Assembly: GCF_001720485.1 (NCBI RefSeq)
Contig: NZ_CP017114.1
Coordinates: 744,001-808,000 of the forward strand
Length of the DNA: 64,000 nt
Origin: Cobetia marina
GTDB lineage: Bacteria > Pseudomonadota > Gammaproteobacteria > Pseudomonadales > Halomonadaceae
Reading direction: 5' to 3'
The translations under genes were made by a program, and so were the position numbers. A model generated the notes under the pieces. That model was not told where the DNA came from. It saw nothing but the letters and a program-made list of their open reading frames with translations, and searched no databases. Below, in pieces: positions 61,753 through 64,000 of the stretch. The number at the start of each line of letters is the position of its first letter. Position 1 is the stretch's first letter.

Positions 61753-64000
61753 CATTCGAGGATGCGCAGGATCGACTGTCGGTATTTGAGCGCTTTGAGC
61801 GTCCCTTTGTCTTTGATCATCTGCCTACCCCTCTATCAGGCAAGCTCAAGATGATGATCGAAGCGTTGGACGAAAGGGGCGAGGTACTGCCCGGGTCTGG
61901 TGAGCAGTTCGGCTTCGAGGTCGAGTCACCGGATGTTGTCGCCGAGGAGGTGAGTGACCAGGAGGTGAGTGACCAGGAGGTGAGTGACCATGAGGACACG
62001 CCGCAAGCCGCCCAGGCGCTACTGACCAGTAGTGATGAACCTGCTGCGGGCACAGGACCTGCCTTGCTGGCCGAACCTGCCCCTCTGGCCACGGCGGCGC
62101 TCATCGCACCGGAAAGCTTCACTACCCTTCGTATCGAGGCCGAAGACCTCAGCGATGACGACGGAGATGGCAATGCATCCTCCATCGGTGGAGCCGGTAT
62201 CGAGGTGGTGACCGGGGGGGATAATCCGTCCAATACCGCCAATGCATCAGGCACTGCCTACGTGGACTTCGGCGGCGCGACCGGCGAGACGCTGACCTTC
62301 ACCTTCAGCGTCACCGAGGCCGGTGAATATGAACTCGCGCTGGGGTATGCGCTCAGCCAGAATGGCGATGGGTCTGATCGAAACCGCCCATTGCGCCTGG
62401 ACGTCAATGGCGAACTTCAGGATCGAATGTTTGATCTGCCGAGCACGTCCCTGACCGGCGACGCCACTGATTTCAGTGAGTTCGGCGAGCGTACCATTCG
62501 CGTTCAGCTGCAGGCGGGCGAGAACACGGTGTCCTTCACCTCCAACGGGGCCAGTGGCCCCAACGTCGACTATCTGGAAGTGCGTGCACCGGACCCGGAC
62601 GTCTTCGTCATTCAGGGTGAGGACCTCGATATCGGCCCGACGTCTGATGTCGCCGACGCTGGCACCAATCGTGTGGTGACTCTCGACAATATCGCCAGCT
62701 TCACCAATGGCAGGGAAACCTTCCGGGTCGGCGCCGAAGGCGCCAGCTATCTCGACTGGGCATCGGGCAATGCCGAGGCCTACGGTGACTTCACTCTCGA
62801 GGTGGCTACCGCCGGCACGTACAGCGTCACCGCGACCTATGCCAGCAGCTCGGCGCGTCCCATTGATCTCTTTTTGGTCGATGACGACACGCAAAGTCAG
62901 GTCGGCACCTTCCAGTTCGCAGCGGTAGAGGCGCCGGGCTACTACCCCGATGATGTCGATGATGTGCCCGCGGACAACCAGCCAGGCAATGGCGGGCCTT
63001 CCGCGTGGGAGGGCTGGTCGACCGAGACGCTGGAGATCACGCTGGCCGCGGGCAGCAATACCCTGCGTCTGGGCGGCGCGACCAACGGGCCGAACATCGA
63101 CAAGATCGAGGTGGCGCTTCTGGAGGCCGATGCGGTGGAGCCTGTCGATCCGGTGATTGCGCCAGTCGTGATGCAAGCCGAGGATGCCGTGCTGGGCGCT
63201 GACAACGGGGCCGCCACCGTGGTGCGTGACGCCGCGAATCCCGAGGCCGGTGGCTTTGTCGGACTGCGCCCGGACTTTTCCGGCACCGGTTACGTGGATT
63301 TCGGCAGTGCGCCGGGTGACAGCCTGACCTTCACCGTCAATGTGGCCGAGGCGGGCGACTACGACCTCAACTTCCGCTATGCCAGCAATGGCGCGCGTCC
63401 GTTGGCTCTCTCGATCAATGACGGCGAGTCCTCCGAGCTCGCCTTTGTCGGGACTGACCCCAACGCCGGCAACGTCGACCCTGAGGGTTTCGATGTCTGG
63501 AGCTACCACACCCTGACGACGAGTCTGGAGGTCGGTGACAACACCGTCACGCTGACGATCCCTGATGGACGCAGCAATGGGCCCAATGTCGATCGCCTGG
63601 AGGTCACCACGGCGGGCACGGGCCCGGTAGGGGATGTCGTGGCGGATGCCGATGCCTCTGTGCTGACCTTTACCGCCGTAGACCCCCTCCTCAATGGCGC
63701 GACCGTCGGTGAAGCGGGCTTCAGCGTCAGCGGACTGGATGCCGACATCACCTTCGTCGGCGTGACCTTCGATGAGGGAATCACGGTCCAGGAGGTGGTG
63801 CCGAACCCGGATGGCAGCTTCACGCTGGACCTGTCGGGATTCGCTGATGGCGATCTGTCGGTCACGCTGATCGCCATGGATGCCTTCGGCAACCGTGCCG
63901 AACAGAGCCTGGCACTGACGCTGGATACCACCGCCGATGAGGGGGGCGACCTGGCACTCGAAGGCCCGCAAGATGCCATCGAGGCGGATGACAGCGCCAG
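61743..64000 (+). CDS. Large extracellular modular protein with CBM6/35-like repeats (partial, runs off window)
   Basis: The open frame runs without a stop from the ATG at 61743 to the window edge (752 residues visible). After an acidic N-terminus with three EVSDQ repeats come three similar ~150-residue modules. Each starts with an EAED/QGED motif (RIEAEDLSDDDG ~130, VIQGEDLDIGP ~289, VMQAEDAVLGAD ~475) and ends with NGPN(V/I)D..LEV. These are typical of carbohydrate-binding modules of families 6/35. An Ig-like domain follows (VGEAGFSVSGLDADITFVGV). No N-terminal signal peptide is visible, and the divergent type I exporter suggests C-terminal-signal export. The role may be polysaccharide binding or adhesion; a catalytic domain could lie downstream. 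The start is uncertain (see the overlapping ORF). Confidence 0.75.
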   Translation, partial: MRMTFEDAQDRLSVFERFERPFVFDHLPTPLSGKLKMMIEALDERGEVLPGSGEQFGFEVESPDVVAEEVSDQEVSDQEVSDHEDTPQAAQALLTSSDEPAAGTGPALLAEPAPLATAALIAPESFTTLRIEAEDLSDDDGDGNASSIGGAGIEVVTGGDNPSNTANASGTAYVDFGGATGETLTFTFSVTEAGEYELALGYALSQNGDGSDRNRPLRLDVNGELQDRMFDLPSTSLTGDATDFSEFGERTIRVQLQAGENTVSFTSNGASGPNVDYLEVRAPDPDVFVIQGEDLDIGPTSDVADAGTNRVVTLDNIASFTNGRETFRVGAEGASYLDWASGNAEAYGDFTLEVATAGTYSVTATYASSSARPIDLFLVDDDTQSQVGTFQFAAVEAPGYYPDDVDDVPADNQPGNGGPSAWEGWSTETLEITLAAGSNTLRLGGATNGPNIDKIEVALLEADAVEPVDPVIAPVVMQAEDAVLGADNGAATVVRDAANPEAGGFVGLRPDFSGTGYVDFGSAPGDSLTFTVNVAEAGDYDLNFRYASNGARPLALSINDGESSELAFVGTDPNAGNVDPEGFDVWSYHTLTTSLEVGDNTVTLTIPDGRSNGPNVDRLEVTTAGTGPVGDVVADADASVLTFTAVDPLLNGATVGEAGFSVSGLDADITFVGVTFDEGITVQEVVPNPDGSFTLDLSGFADGDLSVTLIAMDAFGNRAEQSLALTLDTTADEGGDLALEGPQDAIEADDSA
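61946..61990 (+). repeat. Three 15-bp tandem repeats encoding EVSDQ
   Basis: The unit GAGGTGAGTGACCAG is repeated three times in frame (last unit ends CAT), encoding EVSDQ-EVSDQ-EVSDH in the N-terminal region of the modular protein. Confidence 0.9.

Noticed and set aside
62247..63971. 574-codon minus-strand open frame opposite the modular secreted protein
   Set aside because: The plus frame shows three related CBM-like modules with conserved motifs. The minus frame is Arg/Gly/Ile-rich with no recognisable domain.

Overview
The window looks like a chromosomal segment from a moderately halophilic gammaproteobacterium of the Halomonadaceae (Halomonas/Cobetia type). The reasons are high G+C coding sequence, a BCCT choline transporter, an NhaC antiporter, the ectoine-degradation genes doeA-doeB-doeX, and gammaproteobacterial core genes in familiar neighbourhoods (pyrD, rmf, rlmKL; htpX, alaA, msrB). 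The species call is inference from gene content only.

Layout. 1-3.5 kb: the end of a fructose PTS operon (fruB-fruK-fruA, coupled by stop/start overlaps). 3.6-5.6 kb: a BetT-type choline transporter with a long upstream region holding two BetI-like palindromes. 6.5-15.2 kb: a six-gene leftward envelope-stress/efflux module (RND adaptor, RND pump, BaeS-like kinase with Met-rich tandem repeats, BaeR-like regulator, a short Spy-like protein and a three-repeat Spy-like protein). 15.4-18.8 kb: gluconate uptake and phosphorylation (gntT, gntK, gntR) with a perfect GntR operator between gntT and gntK. 18.9-24.7 kb: lysO, a DUF3108 protein, a DJ-1/PfpI protein, a cysteine-synthase-like PLP enzyme divergent from a DecR-like Lrp regulator, and ghrA.

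24.9-27.9 kb: ectoine catabolism, in which doeB carries an apparent single-base frameshift. 27.9-42.5 kb: murI, trmA, a large NAD-glutamate dehydrogenase, a secreted two-domain protein, pyrD, rmf, rlmKL, a glutaredoxin-like protein and a WGR-like protein. 42.7-51.6 kb: pdxB, nhaC, argE, htpX, alaA, rbgA/ylqF, msrB. 51.8-53.1 kb: an array of four tRNA-Glu/tRNA-Gly pairs under one strong promoter, with partial tRNA-Gly 3' copies after each tRNA-Gly. 53.4-57.7 kb: an ABC-2 exporter pair (YadGH type), queF, a YdjA-type nitroreductase, a YiiD-type thioesterase and tRNA-Ser(GGA). 57.8-64 kb: a type I secretion ABC transporter and adaptor, divergent across an AT-rich region from a large modular protein with CBM6/35-like repeats that runs off the window and is the natural candidate substrate.

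How the genes fit together. Choline import, Na+/H+ exchange and ectoine turnover serve osmoadaptation. The efflux/two-component/Spy module resembles a complete BaeSR regulon packed into one locus. The type I exporter and its neighbour suggest an extracellular polysaccharide-binding or adhesive protein. The most unusual items are the Met-rich kinase repeat, the triple Spy-like protein, the tRNA array with 3' remnants, the doeB frameshift, a His-rich repeat inside a PLP enzyme, and a long hairpin between trmA and the glutamate dehydrogenase gene.
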